A stretch of 42,719 nucleotides of DNA from Planctomycetota bacterium (GCA_023143375.1 JAGLHQ010000011.1:1-42719); one strand, 5' to 3'; shown: positions 28,701 to 37,947, counted from the first letter of the stretch. Notes: a model not told the origin generated them from the letters alone. Made by a program: numbers and translations.

Positions 28701-29332
28701 GGCATACAATAGAATTTGCGAAAGCAAAGGCCGAGCCGATAATGAGGACGATTGCAGAGATTATTTTGAATGTTGACTTCCGAGGCGAGAAGATAAGAAA
28801 AAAAGGTGCCACAAGACTTGAGGCCGCCAAAGCAGTTGCCGAGCATATGTTCACAGGTATAACCCCCGTCGATACTTTTGCAGGCAGGGAGGGCGACGTA
28901 AGGACACTCACAGAGAAATTGTTGCCATTCACAGGAACATGGGTGAGGCGTGGCTTGCCAACAGGCTCAAAAGACCCCGCGCTTGGAGATACGCTGAGAG
29001 GCTACTATACATACAGAGACAAGAAGAAGCTCTTAAGTGCAGACATAAAGAACCGAGCGTCCGAGTTAGCGCAAGAAGGAGAATTTAAAGAACTTGGCAA
29101 ACTAATAGACGGTGAAAATTTTACTAAAAAGCAGGCCGTAAACGTGTTAAAGAGGATAGGGGACCCGTTCGCATTTCGTGTCGGTTTTAAACTCGACAAA
29201 ACTGGGGTCCCGAAGTTCAGTTCTGATTTTATGGAATACCTGAGTACGCTCGACGAAGGCGAGCAGAAAAAACAAACAGATGCGGTTAAGCGCTTTCTTA
29301 AACAGCGCTTCAAGCCGAAGGAGGAAGAATAA
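25799..29332 (+). CDS. large internal virion/ejection protein
   Basis: 1177 aa, TTG start after GGAGGTAAGTAA; position and size match the ejection module. Confidence 0.65.
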   Translation: MALQETYPGLTGKINTALDAGFDEKAIQAKILERIEAARGRGFSQIEIEEHLGVVPLEATTAPQAVTPPIDTNIPKTPQIAPVVPQAAPIPSDFEAISAGSPLGAGLEAVPEVPTPEPIKQFGREAIGLGEAAVEQFGALGAFFPESAIAGAPGLKKLIETGDVNQATKAIEETREIVRPALVRTPRTKEGKIASERVGRFLDWLIATPAETIGDMVQKGALARGTFLSTLPLPADVKESGAALLAAGANIIAEFAGFAALLGGPKKLKGKPPTKPVLTEKALIELEKHIPEGFDAISETIRPIPETKALKPETAIKPKVKPVEAKPVVKPSLELTEQPRSFGGEILKPKEAKEIKEGKRFDFMNPLKSEKGAVDVSGLKEATKSIRKKFGLSDPTSTIGKGGVNAVEKWRTHKNTGMLKAQRVHKAITDIIPDTKKRAEITHALDSPEKVKNLDPAQKKMHNEIQKMYANFAKRLKEEGILEAQREAYVNHIILKKPTTGKAIKPGIGALSTRPGFTRPRKVTPDGRDVTLQEWKDLGYTVVEDIADLAAVYQNTAEQAIANKQLVDWLKTAKTESGQPALQVLRKIPLEEKDNYILVDEIQLQKHAGRVIEKAGKKETLLFKEATGLHKDLWPTIDNILRDRRPPGPIYSGFAKTRGVVKRVIMFNPLIHGFNTESNVMMALGTEYPIKRLQKMTPEKIARLEMEMVESGVELIGLFDVGKRLELDAYELKIPSTKSLREHVTNPLKAIRDTGDRILWDKFVKSGQMLVFETLRERFERGSITLSFKRGSDGVFKMIPSIGRKKEMTKGEAGRAAAMMTNDLLGTLPTTWFTKNQRKLLFNLMFARNWTVSNLRTITGATGGFARSPLLPKFLRFEDVTDAQLKAMSSQYRRVVIKGVIGAVVSADAVQLMLLKINSPDDIHHIWENEEGHKLDIDTGQIDKKGRKIYAKNWFFRQIDDYAKLLEGHTIEFAKAKAEPIMRTIAEIILNVDFRGEKIRKKGATRLEAAKAVAEHMFTGITPVDTFAGREGDVRTLTEKLLPFTGTWVRRGLPTGSKDPALGDTLRGYYTYRDKKKLLSADIKNRASELAQEGEFKELGKLIDGENFTKKQAVNVLKRIGDPFAFRVGFKLDKTGVPKFSSDFMEYLSTLDEGEQKKQTDAVKRFLKQRFKPKEEE

Positions 29333-30960
29333 TGGCAGACGGAGCGCTTTTCAAACCGCCTCTCGCGCAATTCATGGATTCAAATGGCAACCCTATCTCT
29401 AACGGTAAGGTTTATTTCTATGAGCCTGGAACATCAACACTAAAAGACACCTACCAGGAGGAGGCACTTGTTACACCACACGCAAATCCTGTAAGGCTGG
29501 ATGGTAATGGCGCGGCAGAGATATGGCTTGACGGCTTATATAAAGTCAACGTAACCACTTCACTCGACACACAGGTTACAGGCTATCCGGTAGATAACGT
29601 ATCTTCTTCGGCGGCCATTACTGCGGCAGTCATTTCAGAGTGGTCGAGCCCTGCCGATGTTCCGACATTTATTTCTTCGACTCAGTTTACCGTTCCGGAC
29701 GATAAGAGGACTACATACCAAATCGGCAGGCGCCTTAAGTCTACGGCAACGGCTGGGACGTTGTATAACCTTGTAACGGCAGTTTCCTTTGCGTCAGGCA
29801 CTACTACGGTCACGGTATCGGGTGATAACCTTGATAGCGGACTCAGCGTAGTTGATGTCGGTATTCTTACTGCCACTAATCCTAGTATTCCGAAAATTGC
29901 CCTTGAACTCGAAGATGCAACTTCTCTTATCCACGCAGTTACCGCACAACAGATCAATAGCGGGGAACTTATTTACGGCGCGGACACAGGAGCCGCAGAC
30001 GTCTATGTGGTAGCTCTTGCTCCAGCCCCTACGGTGCACACAACGGGGATGAAGGTTGGAACAAAAATCGTCAACGCAAACTTAACCACCACGCCAACGC
30101 TTAATGTGAGTGGGCTAGGGGCGGGCACTATCAAACTACCAGGTGGTGCGGCGTTAAGAGTAGGGGACCTACCAGTAGGCCACTTGGCCTGGTTTGAGCG
30201 TGATGGTACGGACTGGATACTGCTAAACCCTGCGCTTGGAATTATTATTGGTATTGTCGGGGAACACAAGAATCTGGTAATCCTAAACAATACAGGAACC
30301 CCAAATTCTCAACTTGATATAGACGCCGACGCGATCATATTGGAAGACTCAAGTGGTGCGAACCTAAAAGTAACGGGCGTTAATTTGACCGCCGACATAA
30401 CCGCTTCTGGCGTAAATGGGCTTGATACGGGCTCAGAAGCGAATAGCACTTGGTATCACGCGTGGGTAATTTATAATCCCACTACCGATACTACGGCGGC
30501 TCTCCTTTCCATTTCTTCTACGGCTCCCACGTTGCCGAGCGGGTATACCTTTAAGGCTCTGATGGGCGCGATTTTCAATGACAGTGGTGGCAACTTTATA
30601 GGCTACGAGCAAAGAGACAAAAGTTTTATATTGACTTCGGTAATCAATCTTGCCGATGGAAGCCTTACGATAAATGCGTGGACGCTCTTAAGCGCCATTA
30701 CCGCATTTCCTCCTACAGCCAAGAAAGTGCTTGTGGTATGGGGGGGCTCTACAGGGGATAGCGGATTCAGCCATAGATCGGACGGAGAAGGAGGACACTA
30801 CCATAGGGCCGCCGATGCAGGCGGCACGGAAGATTACGGTGTTTTGACTACAGCCAGAGGCAACAACAATACTCAAGAGATTTGGTTCGACGGAACCAAT
30901 ATATATTATTGGGTCGCAAACGCCGCAGGAACCATTGACGCCATAGGTGGTAGTTATTAA
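29332..30960 (+). CDS. tail fibre/spike with P22-like head-binding N-terminal domain
   Basis: GALFKPPLAQFMDSNGNPISNGKVYFYEPGTSTLKDTYQEEALVTPHANPVRLDGNGAAEIWLDGLYKV. Confidence 0.75.
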   Translation: MADGALFKPPLAQFMDSNGNPISNGKVYFYEPGTSTLKDTYQEEALVTPHANPVRLDGNGAAEIWLDGLYKVNVTTSLDTQVTGYPVDNVSSSAAITAAVISEWSSPADVPTFISSTQFTVPDDKRTTYQIGRRLKSTATAGTLYNLVTAVSFASGTTTVTVSGDNLDSGLSVVDVGILTATNPSIPKIALELEDATSLIHAVTAQQINSGELIYGADTGAADVYVVALAPAPTVHTTGMKVGTKIVNANLTTTPTLNVSGLGAGTIKLPGGAALRVGDLPVGHLAWFERDGTDWILLNPALGIIIGIVGEHKNLVILNNTGTPNSQLDIDADAIILEDSSGANLKVTGVNLTADITASGVNGLDTGSEANSTWYHAWVIYNPTTDTTAALLSISSTAPTLPSGYTFKALMGAIFNDSGGNFIGYEQRDKSFILTSVINLADGSLTINAWTLLSAITAFPPTAKKVLVVWGGSTGDSGFSHRSDGEGGHYHRAADAGGTEDYGVLTTARGNNNTQEIWFDGTNIYYWVANAAGTIDAIGGSY

Positions 30961-31201
30961 AAGCATAAGCCAAGATCAAATGAATATCGCGTTTTGCGTA
31001 TTTTTGACAATCATCGTTGTTTTGCTTCTTTACAGTTTGAGCAGACAACCTATATATACATACATAACCTGTGGAGAAATAATAAAGGAGCTAGACGATG
31101 GCGCCACACTTCAAGGAAGAATTAAAGAAACGCAACAAGAGACGAGAAGTAAAGGTAAAAGTAAAAGCGAGGCGGGTAAAGAAAAAGCCGGCGAACACTA
31201 A
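30947..31201 (+). CDS. small single-TM protein
   Basis: GTG-start ORF; MNIAFCVFLTIIVVLLLYSLSRQPIYTYI; possibly starts at the internal ATG near 30980. Confidence 0.4.
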   Translation: MVVIKSISQDQMNIAFCVFLTIIVVLLLYSLSRQPIYTYITCGEIIKELDDGATLQGRIKETQQETRSKGKSKSEAGKEKAGEH

Positions 31202-31247
31202 GGCCACCATCAGAAAAAAGAGGGGCAAACATGGAAAGGGCTCATGA
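31098..31247 (+). CDS. very basic 49-aa protein overlapping in another frame
   Basis: AAAGGAGCTAGACG ATG; MAPHFKEELKKRNKRREVKVKVKARRVKKKPANTKATIRKKRGKHGKGS*. Confidence 0.45.
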   Translation: MAPHFKEELKKRNKRREVKVKVKARRVKKKPANTKATIRKKRGKHGKGS

Positions 31248-31527
31248 GATGCCGGAGAAGGTTGTTTCAAATTTCGGGATACTTGTTACTGCTTGGGGCG
31301 GCTTTATGACATTGCTGGCCGCTATAGGTTTTTTTTACGCGCGGGGAGTCAGGCAGGACATCACTGTTTTGCATGGGCGAGTTGACGGTTGTGAAGAAGA
31401 TCACTTGACAGTAAAGGAATCCGAACTCAAAGATAAACTCGCGGCTGAAAAAGAAGATAGAATGATAGCGGCGGTTGTAAAATTAGAAGATATCACAGAG
31501 GACTTAAGGAAGGGAATGGGAAAATGA
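31231..31527 (+). CDS. TM + coiled-coil protein (lysis-associated/holin-like)
   Basis: 98 aa; LVTAWGGFMTLLAAIGFFYA then charged helix; directly upstream of endolysin. Confidence 0.5.
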   Translation: MERAHEMPEKVVSNFGILVTAWGGFMTLLAAIGFFYARGVRQDITVLHGRVDGCEEDHLTVKESELKDKLAAEKEDRMIAAVVKLEDITEDLRKGMGK

Positions 31528-31886
31528 GTCTATCAGAGCGACAACAGACATTTTCAATCATGGTGGCGAAGCTCATCTTTTTTGCTCTACAGGAAGGTAT
31601 GGCTCTTACTTTCGGCGAGGCTTTCCGTACTAAGGAGCAACAGACACTTCACCTCAAGAGTGGCAAGAGCAGGGTTAGACGCTCAAAACACCAAGCTCGC
31701 CTTGCCGTTGACTTTAATCTATTTATAGACGGCAAGTATGTAAGGGGCAAGGAAAAGTACCGTGCTATTGGCGAAAAGTGGGAAGAGCTAGGCGGACGCT
31801 GGGGAGGGCGCTTTGGCGTTGCCCAGGATGAATATAAAACGAAGGTAGGCTGGGACGCGGGGCACTTCGAGTATATAGGAACATGA
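31524..31886 (+). CDS. M15-family peptidase endolysin
   Basis: FGEAFRTKEQQ, SKHQARLAVDFNLF, GWDAGHFEYIG (VanY/L-Ala-D-Glu peptidase motifs). Confidence 0.85.
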   Translation: MSLSERQQTFSIMVAKLIFFALQEGMALTFGEAFRTKEQQTLHLKSGKSRVRRSKHQARLAVDFNLFIDGKYVRGKEKYRAIGEKWEELGGRWGGRFGVAQDEYKTKVGWDAGHFEYIGT

Positions 31887-32131
31887 TGGCTAAAAAGACC
31901 ATAATGGGCCGTATAAACGACGCCAAGGCGGTTCTAGGGCTTCTTTTCGCTATAGGGGCTGTAGTTATGTGGTTCGAGTCCAGAATAGTCAAGGCAGAAA
32001 CCGAGGCATTAGAAAACAATATAACTCTTATGCTCTTGCCCCATGGCGGGAGTCTTGAGGGCGCACCTCCAGGAATAGTAGCGACATACAATATCTGGAT
32101 AAAAGAACTCGCAAGAAAAAGGGAGGGGTGA
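31883..32131 (+). CDS. small single-TM protein
   Basis: 82 aa; VLGLLFAIGAVVMWF; between endolysin and holin. Confidence 0.5.
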   Translation: MMAKKTIMGRINDAKAVLGLLFAIGAVVMWFESRIVKAETEALENNITLMLLPHGGSLEGAPPGIVATYNIWIKELARKREG

Positions 32132-32132
32132 T

Positions 32133-32537
32133 ATGTTGACAGGGTTGCTAGGGCTCGGCGCGAGCATACTCGGCCTTGCCAAAAAAGCCGACGATTCAGA
32201 GACAGTCCAAAAGTTGCTAGAGGGCGTAGATCACCTGAACTTTACCAACGAAGAAAAGATAGAGTATATTATCGAGCAGAAGAAGTTGGCTGAGGCTGGC
32301 GAGAACTCTATCAGGAGCGTTACCCGCCGGATTCTTGCTGTAATTATTATCGGAACGGCCTTTGCCTTTCTCTGGCTAGCGGTTATCTTTTGGAAGTTTA
32401 ATAAACCATTTTCAGATTTTCTCTTGGAAGTGCTTAAACTCGATATAGTGCATCGGTCCGTTGTCGCAGTTGTAGCGTTCTACTTTATCTACTATGGAGT
32501 TGGTACGGCTATAGATAAGTGGAAGGGTAAAAAATGA
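32133..32537 (+). CDS. holin of 3-TM type
   Basis: 134 aa; SVTRRILAVIIIGTAFAFLWLAVIFWKF..VVAVVAFYFIYYGVGTAIDKWKG. Confidence 0.65.
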   Translation: MLTGLLGLGASILGLAKKADDSETVQKLLEGVDHLNFTNEEKIEYIIEQKKLAEAGENSIRSVTRRILAVIIIGTAFAFLWLAVIFWKFNKPFSDFLLEVLKLDIVHRSVVAVVAFYFIYYGVGTAIDKWKGKK

Positions 32538-34711
32538 CAATCGAGCCCTATCCTCAGCACCCCATAGTTGATAACGACGCTGGTGAGGTTAGCGTTCCCT
32601 GGCAACGATACTTTCAGCAAGTTTCAAACAATGTCGTCACCGGTGCGGTAGGTTCTGTTTTCGGGCGCACCGGTTCGGTTGTGGCGGTAACAGGCGACTA
32701 TACTTGGGCCCAGATCAACAAATCAACGTCGAGCATAGCTGACATAACAACAAGAAGCCATGCACTTCTCACAGACGTAGGCTCTAATACTCACGCACAA
32801 ATAGATTCACATATTAGCGATGCGACCTTACATTTTGCGGTAGGGAGTATAGATCATGGAAGTATCGCCGGATTAGGCGACGACGATCACCCACATTATT
32901 TTCTAGCAGATGGCACAAGAGCTTTAAGCGGGGCCCTTCAGTTAAGTGGGGATATATCACCTTCGCAAATAACAGCCAACCAAGACGACTATAATCCAAC
33001 GGGACTCTCCACTTCTTCAACGCTTAGGCTATCCACGGATGCCTCAAGAGACATCACTGGTCTGGCCGGTGGTGCTGATGGCAGAATACTTTTGATTCAT
33101 AACATAGGTTCTAACGATATTGTTTTAAAAGATGAAGACGCGAGCTCAACAGCAGGGAACCGATTTGCCTTAAATGCTGACGTCACCGTTCTTGCCGATA
33201 ATCTTGTTATCTTGCAATACGATTCAACCTCTGCGCGTTGGCGGGTAGTGGCGGGCGGGGGTGGCGCTGGTGGTGGTGGCGCAGTTGAAATCGTCACGCC
33301 TACTCTTACAAATAAGTCGGGAGCAAGCACAGTCGTAGGCTATGTCTATCGCCTTGACCCCGACAACGATGATAGCTTTGATTACGGCTCTGAGGATGAA
33401 GACGCGCCAGTTATCGTCGCAAATTCTGTAATTACTAATAACTCGTCTGGTGAAGTCGTTATCTCTGGCTATGAAGATGTCTATGTCACGGGAGATACCA
33501 ACAGGGGCGACTATCTTTATTTTTCAGCTACGAACGGACAGGCCAAGCCGTCAACAATAAGAAAAGATGGGGCGTTTGCGATTGCGACGGCATCCAGATC
33601 GGGGGCGGGTGTTGTTAAGGCGTTCATTTTTGAACAGGATAGCATAAGAAAATGGTCTTGGACGGACGAGCCCACATGGAGAGGAAGTGTGCCACTACCG
33701 ATTTTAGGTGGCGAGAACATTCCTAAAATCTCTGCTCTAAATCCAATCATTGAAAGAGGAGTAAGCGGGAATTGGGATGATACTATAATACAAGTAAGCA
33801 CCGTTGTAATTTCTGATAATGAGGTTAAGGTTTATTATCTTGGGTATGACGGCACTAACTTTGCAATTGGTTTGGCACAATGCCCTTTAAAAGATATTGT
33901 AACAGGGCCGTATGTAAAGAATACAGATATTGGAACGGGCGTAAACGCTGGTCGCATAATGACCTCTGGCATAGCTTGGGAGGGTGGGCGAGTCGCTCTC
34001 CCTGTTGTCATTTATGACCCCGAAGCACCTGACAATGATACGCTACATACTGGTGACTATAAATATAAAATGTTTTATGTCGGCAGTCTCGCCTTGAGTG
34101 GCGTAGGGATAGGCTACGCCTATTCAACAGACGGTATTACCTTTACAAAGTACGCAAGCAACCCAATCATCACCGAAACCTTATGGACTCCCAACCTCGC
34201 AGGCAGTACGGCTATGACTGTTATTAAATTAGGTAGAACTTATTATCTAGCTTATGCTGATACAGCAAGAACTATAAGCGTATCTGCTTCGGAAGACCCC
34301 ACGAGTTGGGTGGTGGGCGATTTACTTGGAACGATAGTTTCAAAAGGGGGCGGTGGGTCTTGGGATGCGTTTGATGTGGCGAGTCCAGCTTTTTATCATA
34401 ATTCTGGAATTATATATCTCTCTTATAGAGGAGTAAATACAGGCGACACCACAAGAAAGATAGGGTTGGCTGTTATAACGCTAAAAGATTTAGTTACCGG
34501 AAGTGTATCGGCCAGTAAGTTTTCATTTAATCCGATTCTTAGCTTATCAAATCCTGGGAGCGAGTCGTGGGATGCGGGGAGAAATTGGTCTAATATTATT
34601 GTGCAGGTTGACAATATTTTTTATTTTTTCTTTACTGCATCCGATGGCGTAAGTACCGCAAATAGAAGTATTGGTATCGCCTATATAGCGAATGACGGGA
34701 GAACGATATAA
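32534..34711 (+). CDS. tail fibre with C-terminal glycosidase-like beta-propeller
   Basis: 725 aa; Gly-rich linker GGGGAGGGG; repeated NPII..SWD/NWD...YYLGYDG.., GIGYAYSTDGITFTKY, GLAVITLKDLVTG. Confidence 0.65.
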   Translation: MTIEPYPQHPIVDNDAGEVSVPWQRYFQQVSNNVVTGAVGSVFGRTGSVVAVTGDYTWAQINKSTSSIADITTRSHALLTDVGSNTHAQIDSHISDATLHFAVGSIDHGSIAGLGDDDHPHYFLADGTRALSGALQLSGDISPSQITANQDDYNPTGLSTSSTLRLSTDASRDITGLAGGADGRILLIHNIGSNDIVLKDEDASSTAGNRFALNADVTVLADNLVILQYDSTSARWRVVAGGGGAGGGGAVEIVTPTLTNKSGASTVVGYVYRLDPDNDDSFDYGSEDEDAPVIVANSVITNNSSGEVVISGYEDVYVTGDTNRGDYLYFSATNGQAKPSTIRKDGAFAIATASRSGAGVVKAFIFEQDSIRKWSWTDEPTWRGSVPLPILGGENIPKISALNPIIERGVSGNWDDTIIQVSTVVISDNEVKVYYLGYDGTNFAIGLAQCPLKDIVTGPYVKNTDIGTGVNAGRIMTSGIAWEGGRVALPVVIYDPEAPDNDTLHTGDYKYKMFYVGSLALSGVGIGYAYSTDGITFTKYASNPIITETLWTPNLAGSTAMTVIKLGRTYYLAYADTARTISVSASEDPTSWVVGDLLGTIVSKGGGGSWDAFDVASPAFYHNSGIIYLSYRGVNTGDTTRKIGLAVITLKDLVTGSVSASKFSFNPILSLSNPGSESWDAGRNWSNIIVQVDNIFYFFFTASDGVSTANRSIGIAYIANDGRTI

Positions 34712-35093
34712 AATGATAGTTATAATTTCTCGCCAAATCATTACTGATTTTGTAGATGAATGGAATGTGGAATTTACCATTGATGGCCTCGTAGGTTCAA
34801 GGGTAATCCCCTATAGCGAAGGACAGACAGATCAAGATGCCCTCACCTATTTAAATGCACGTTACGTTGATAGCTTAAAGGGCGCAAGAGATACGCATGA
34901 GCGCGATCTATTAAATTCTCTTAAGGAAATAGACCATTCGGGGATAAATATTTCAGCAATTACGGTTCAGGATATTTTCAGCAAGATAGATACTTGGTTC
35001 CCTGATGGACAAGTTATAAGTCCTTTAAGAATCCGACAGGCTTTGAAGTTTATTATAAAGCTCTTAATTCAAGTAGCGAAAGGAAAAAAATAG
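34692..35093 (+). CDS. hypothetical protein
   Basis: 133 aa; starts inside the 3' end of the fibre gene. Confidence 0.55.
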   Translation: MTGERYKMIVIISRQIITDFVDEWNVEFTIDGLVGSRVIPYSEGQTDQDALTYLNARYVDSLKGARDTHERDLLNSLKEIDHSGINISAITVQDIFSKIDTWFPDGQVISPLRIRQALKFIIKLLIQVAKGKK

Positions 35094-35113
35094 CAGAATT
35101 AAACTCACCCCCT

Positions 35114-35150
35114 GGGGCGGGATACCGGTTTGGGCTACCGGCCCCGCCCC
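35114..35150. terminator. bidirectional hairpin between convergent genes
   Basis: GGGGCGGG-ata-CCGG-loop-CCGG-c-CCCGCCCC. Confidence 0.7.
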
Positions 35151-35160
35151 TTCCGCCTTA

Positions 35161-35907
35161 CTAGATCAATTCTCCGTCTATAGGCTCTTTAGCAGGCTCC
35201 TCGGACTCCTGAGCACCCTTTACGATATTGCCGGCGTGTGTGCCGTCTTCGGGCGCAACCTCTATGAACACGTCGGCCTTATCGGTAATGTCCTTGGCTT
35301 CTTCCTGGGAGAACATGCCCATAAGAATCTCTGGAGCATAGAGCCGGCCAAAGAACGCCGCCGCTCGATACCGTAGCATGAGGGCCGGCATGGTCTTCCA
35401 TTTACTGCCGTCCTTGCCGTACCAACCTTCGGCCTTAGCCATTGTGATTGTTACCGGTGGGCCTTCGAGAACGTCTCCGCTTTCAAGCTCGGTGGCGACG
35501 GCGAAGCAAGACCAGGTATCTGTGCCTTCTTTACCGCCGATTACAAACCGCAGGTCTGAAAACTTGCGTGTGCCGTCTGCTTTCTTGACGCTATTTATGA
35601 CGCCGATAATAAAAGCTGATCCCCATGAGGGCTTACCCTTTATGATGTGAAGATTTTGCATTACGGCCAAGGGACTCGCGCCGGTTCTGCTTGCCATTTC
35701 GAGGGCCACTACGCAGTTGGCCGGTTTCTGCCTGTAAGCCATCGGAACCATATCAGAGCTTGCCAGCATTTGAGCCTGCTTCTTCAAGAACTCATAACCG
35801 GCCTCGTCCTGAAAGCCGGCTATCGCACTGTCGGGCCCTCCGGTGGTCGCTAGGGCTTTTTCTTCGTCAGTCTTGCCTGTCGGTTCCGTTGTCGGTTCCT
35901 TCGTCAA
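35161..35907 (-). CDS. recT: RecT-family single-strand annealing recombinase
   Basis: FLKKQAQMLASSDMVPMAYRQKPANCVVALEMASRTGASPLAVMQNLHIIKGKPSWGSAFIIGVINS; TTG start at 35907 after AAAGGAGGCCAAAG (ORF track start 35952). Confidence 0.85.
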   Translation of the reverse strand: MTKEPTTEPTGKTDEEKALATTGGPDSAIAGFQDEAGYEFLKKQAQMLASSDMVPMAYRQKPANCVVALEMASRTGASPLAVMQNLHIIKGKPSWGSAFIIGVINSVKKADGTRKFSDLRFVIGGKEGTDTWSCFAVATELESGDVLEGPPVTITMAKAEGWYGKDGSKWKTMPALMLRYRAAAFFGRLYAPEILMGMFSQEEAKDITDKADVFIEVAPEDGTHAGNIVKGAQESEEPAKEPIDGELI

Positions 35908-36112
35908 CTTTGGCCTCCTTTCTGGCGTCCTCGATGGGGTTCTCTGTCTCACAGGCTATTATGATGTCGTCTTGGCTGGCTACGCAGGACTCAAGATAAT
36001 CTTGCATAACGTGGCGCTCGGCCTGAGCCCTTGAACTTGCACGGACGTAATGCACTGAATTAGGAGTGTCGCCCTTCTTTACCGTTACCTTATAAATCCT
36101 TGAAGCTGTCAT
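35867..36112 (-). CDS. hypothetical protein
   Basis: 81 aa in recombination operon; GGAGAGCAACA upstream. Confidence 0.55.
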   Translation of the reverse strand: MTASRIYKVTVKKGDTPNSVHYVRASSRAQAERHVMQDYLESCVASQDDIIIACETENPIEDARKEAKVDEGTDNGTDRQD

Positions 36113-36140
36113 TGTTGCTCTCCTTTCGGCGGGCTAGAGG

Positions 36141-36413
36141 TTAAAGTTCGATGCGCTCTGTAATCTTGTCAATATCTTTACTGATGCGACGCGCTAAATC
36201 TACAGACTGGTGAATCTTGCCGGCAAGTTCAGACGACACTTCTGTTTCAGGCTTTAAATCGCTTTCTGGAACATGAGTAATCCCTCGCATCGCCGGTTCA
36301 ATTCTATTTTCAAGACGTCCTACAGATCCAGCAATATCACTTAAAGCGTCCTCCAAGAGCTTTAATTCTCTCGGCACTTCTGCCTCTCTTGATGCTGTTG
36401 GCTCTCCACTCAT
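36141..36413 (-). CDS. hypothetical protein
   Basis: 90 aa helical, co-directional with recT/exo. Confidence 0.55.
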   Translation of the reverse strand: MSGEPTASREAEVPRELKLLEDALSDIAGSVGRLENRIEPAMRGITHVPESDLKPETEVSSELAGKIHQSVDLARRISKDIDKITERIEL

Positions 36414-36415
36414 TG

Positions 36416-37372
36416 CTATTCTCCTTCCTTCTCATAAACCTTGAAGCTCCTATAGCCCTTCCGTCCTCCGTAGCTGTCGCCAACCATATCCTCGGTGATA
36501 ACCGTTGCCGGAGCGCCCTTCACCATGCCACAATGAAGCGTGTAGGGGCCTGCAAGTATCTTATTGTAGTCGTCGCCGATCAACTCCAGAATTCTCGCTT
36601 TGGTAGCCTTCTTCTCATCTTCATCTTTCTTGAGGATTTTGCTTATATTGGTGTAATCTGCGAGGGCTTCCGCTAGGCCCTCATCTTCGCTCTCCAAGAC
36701 CTTCGCCCCCGCGCTCTGGTGCAGACTCACGATAAACTCGGCATCCCTCAAGTAGTTCGGCTCGGGAGGCGTGCCGGCGTCGATCTTCTTCCAGAACTCC
36801 CGTACGGCCTTGCGGAGCCCTGCGCCTACCTCACGGTCCCTGTCGCGGTAGATGAACTTCGGCTCGTTACCACCGACAAGGGCACATATCAGGGTCCACT
36901 CGACGTCGGCCACTTCCATTTGATGCTGGACTTGTAGCTCGATGTGGTCCGGAGCCTCAAAGTCGCCCCACTTATTGCGCCAGATCAGACCGTCCACGTT
37001 CTTGATCTCAAGATTGCCAGGGCCCTTCGGATGGTTGACGATACGAAAGTCAAAGCTGGAGCCCATGCGTGGCTCCTCGCTGTGCCGTAGATATTGATTG
37101 ACGGCCCTGATCTGGACGTCGAGGTCTTCGGCTATACCCTTGGCGATTGCGTGCTCAAGGCGCTTGCCCCATACAACGCGCTCGTTCTCCTCGAAGGTGT
37201 CGGGTGCGAGGCCAACCTTGATATAATAGAGCTCGTACTCGGTCATGTACGGGCTTAAGCTCGCCTGAGTGACAGGGTTGGTAAATAGCGACGACACCTC
37301 CGTACTGGTCACGTCCTCTTTGCGGAGCTTAAGCCACTCGGCCTTCGTGTCTGGTGAGAATGGTATGGGCAT
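36416..37372 (-). CDS. YqaJ-like exonuclease
   Basis: DVTSTEVSSLF, RLEHAIAKGIAEDL, GSSFDFRIV..NLEIKNV, ELQVQHQMEVADVEWTLICALVGG. Confidence 0.8.
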   Translation of the reverse strand: MPIPFSPDTKAEWLKLRKEDVTSTEVSSLFTNPVTQASLSPYMTEYELYYIKVGLAPDTFEENERVVWGKRLEHAIAKGIAEDLDVQIRAVNQYLRHSEEPRMGSSFDFRIVNHPKGPGNLEIKNVDGLIWRNKWGDFEAPDHIELQVQHQMEVADVEWTLICALVGGNEPKFIYRDRDREVGAGLRKAVREFWKKIDAGTPPEPNYLRDAEFIVSLHQSAGAKVLESEDEGLAEALADYTNISKILKKDEDEKKATKARILELIGDDYNKILAGPYTLHCGMVKGAPATVITEDMVGDSYGGRKGYRSFKVYEKEGE

Positions 37373-37384
37373 TATTTGGCCTCC

Positions 37385-37723
37385 TTAACATTTTTTGCCG
37401 TGTTTATGTGGACGGGTTTTATTGTATGCCATTTTCACTTTAATAGCTTCTTCAAGGTCAAGCCCTAAATCGTCGGCAAGATGACATATTCGGATAAGGG
37501 CATCAGCAAGTTCAACGGTAAAGCCTGCTGGTTTTTGCTTAGTAAGACCCTCTGTATAGGTAGTCGTTATTGGCATCTCTGGGTTGCGATATTCTTCTAA
37601 GGCTTCGCTGATTTCACTATGAATAAGACATAAAGCCTTCGGTATATCGGCCTCTGTTCTAATCCCAAAGCCCTTGCTCTTTGCTGTCTTTGTTGCTTCA
37701 TTCATTATCTCTTTTATGTCCAT
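37385..37723 (-). CDS. MazG-like nucleotide pyrophosphohydrolase
   Basis: CLIHSEISEALEEYR, ELADALIRICHLADDLGLDLEEAIKVKMAYNKTRPHKHGKK. Confidence 0.8.
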   Translation of the reverse strand: MDIKEIMNEATKTAKSKGFGIRTEADIPKALCLIHSEISEALEEYRNPEMPITTTYTEGLTKQKPAGFTVELADALIRICHLADDLGLDLEEAIKVKMAYNKTRPHKHGKKC

Positions 37724-37947
37724 TATTCCTCCCCCCTTAAAGACCTCTTGTTACTATCAACTTGTCTCTGGCGCTCTTTCACAATATCCCATAATTTCTC
37801 GGCGACATAATCAAGAGTATACGCGCCAAGATGAAGGTGAACCTTGTGTTTCGGGCCTTCAAAGGTAAGCGTGCTTTTACCACTGCTGGGCGTGAAACTA
37901 CTGACATCCCAAATTTCATCGACATTGATTGTCCGTTTCTTTGTCAT
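37723..37947 (-). CDS. hypothetical protein
   Basis: 74 aa; AAAGGAGGCAGT RBS. Confidence 0.55.
   Translation of the reverse strand: MTKKRTINVDEIWDVSSFTPSSGKSTLTFEGPKHKVHLHLGAYTLDYVAEKLWDIVKERQRQVDSNKRSLRGEE

Noticed and set aside
25799-29332. Virion RNA polymerase in the large ejection protein
   Set aside because: No polymerase motifs recognised on reading; it looks like a P22/LPD-type ejection protein.
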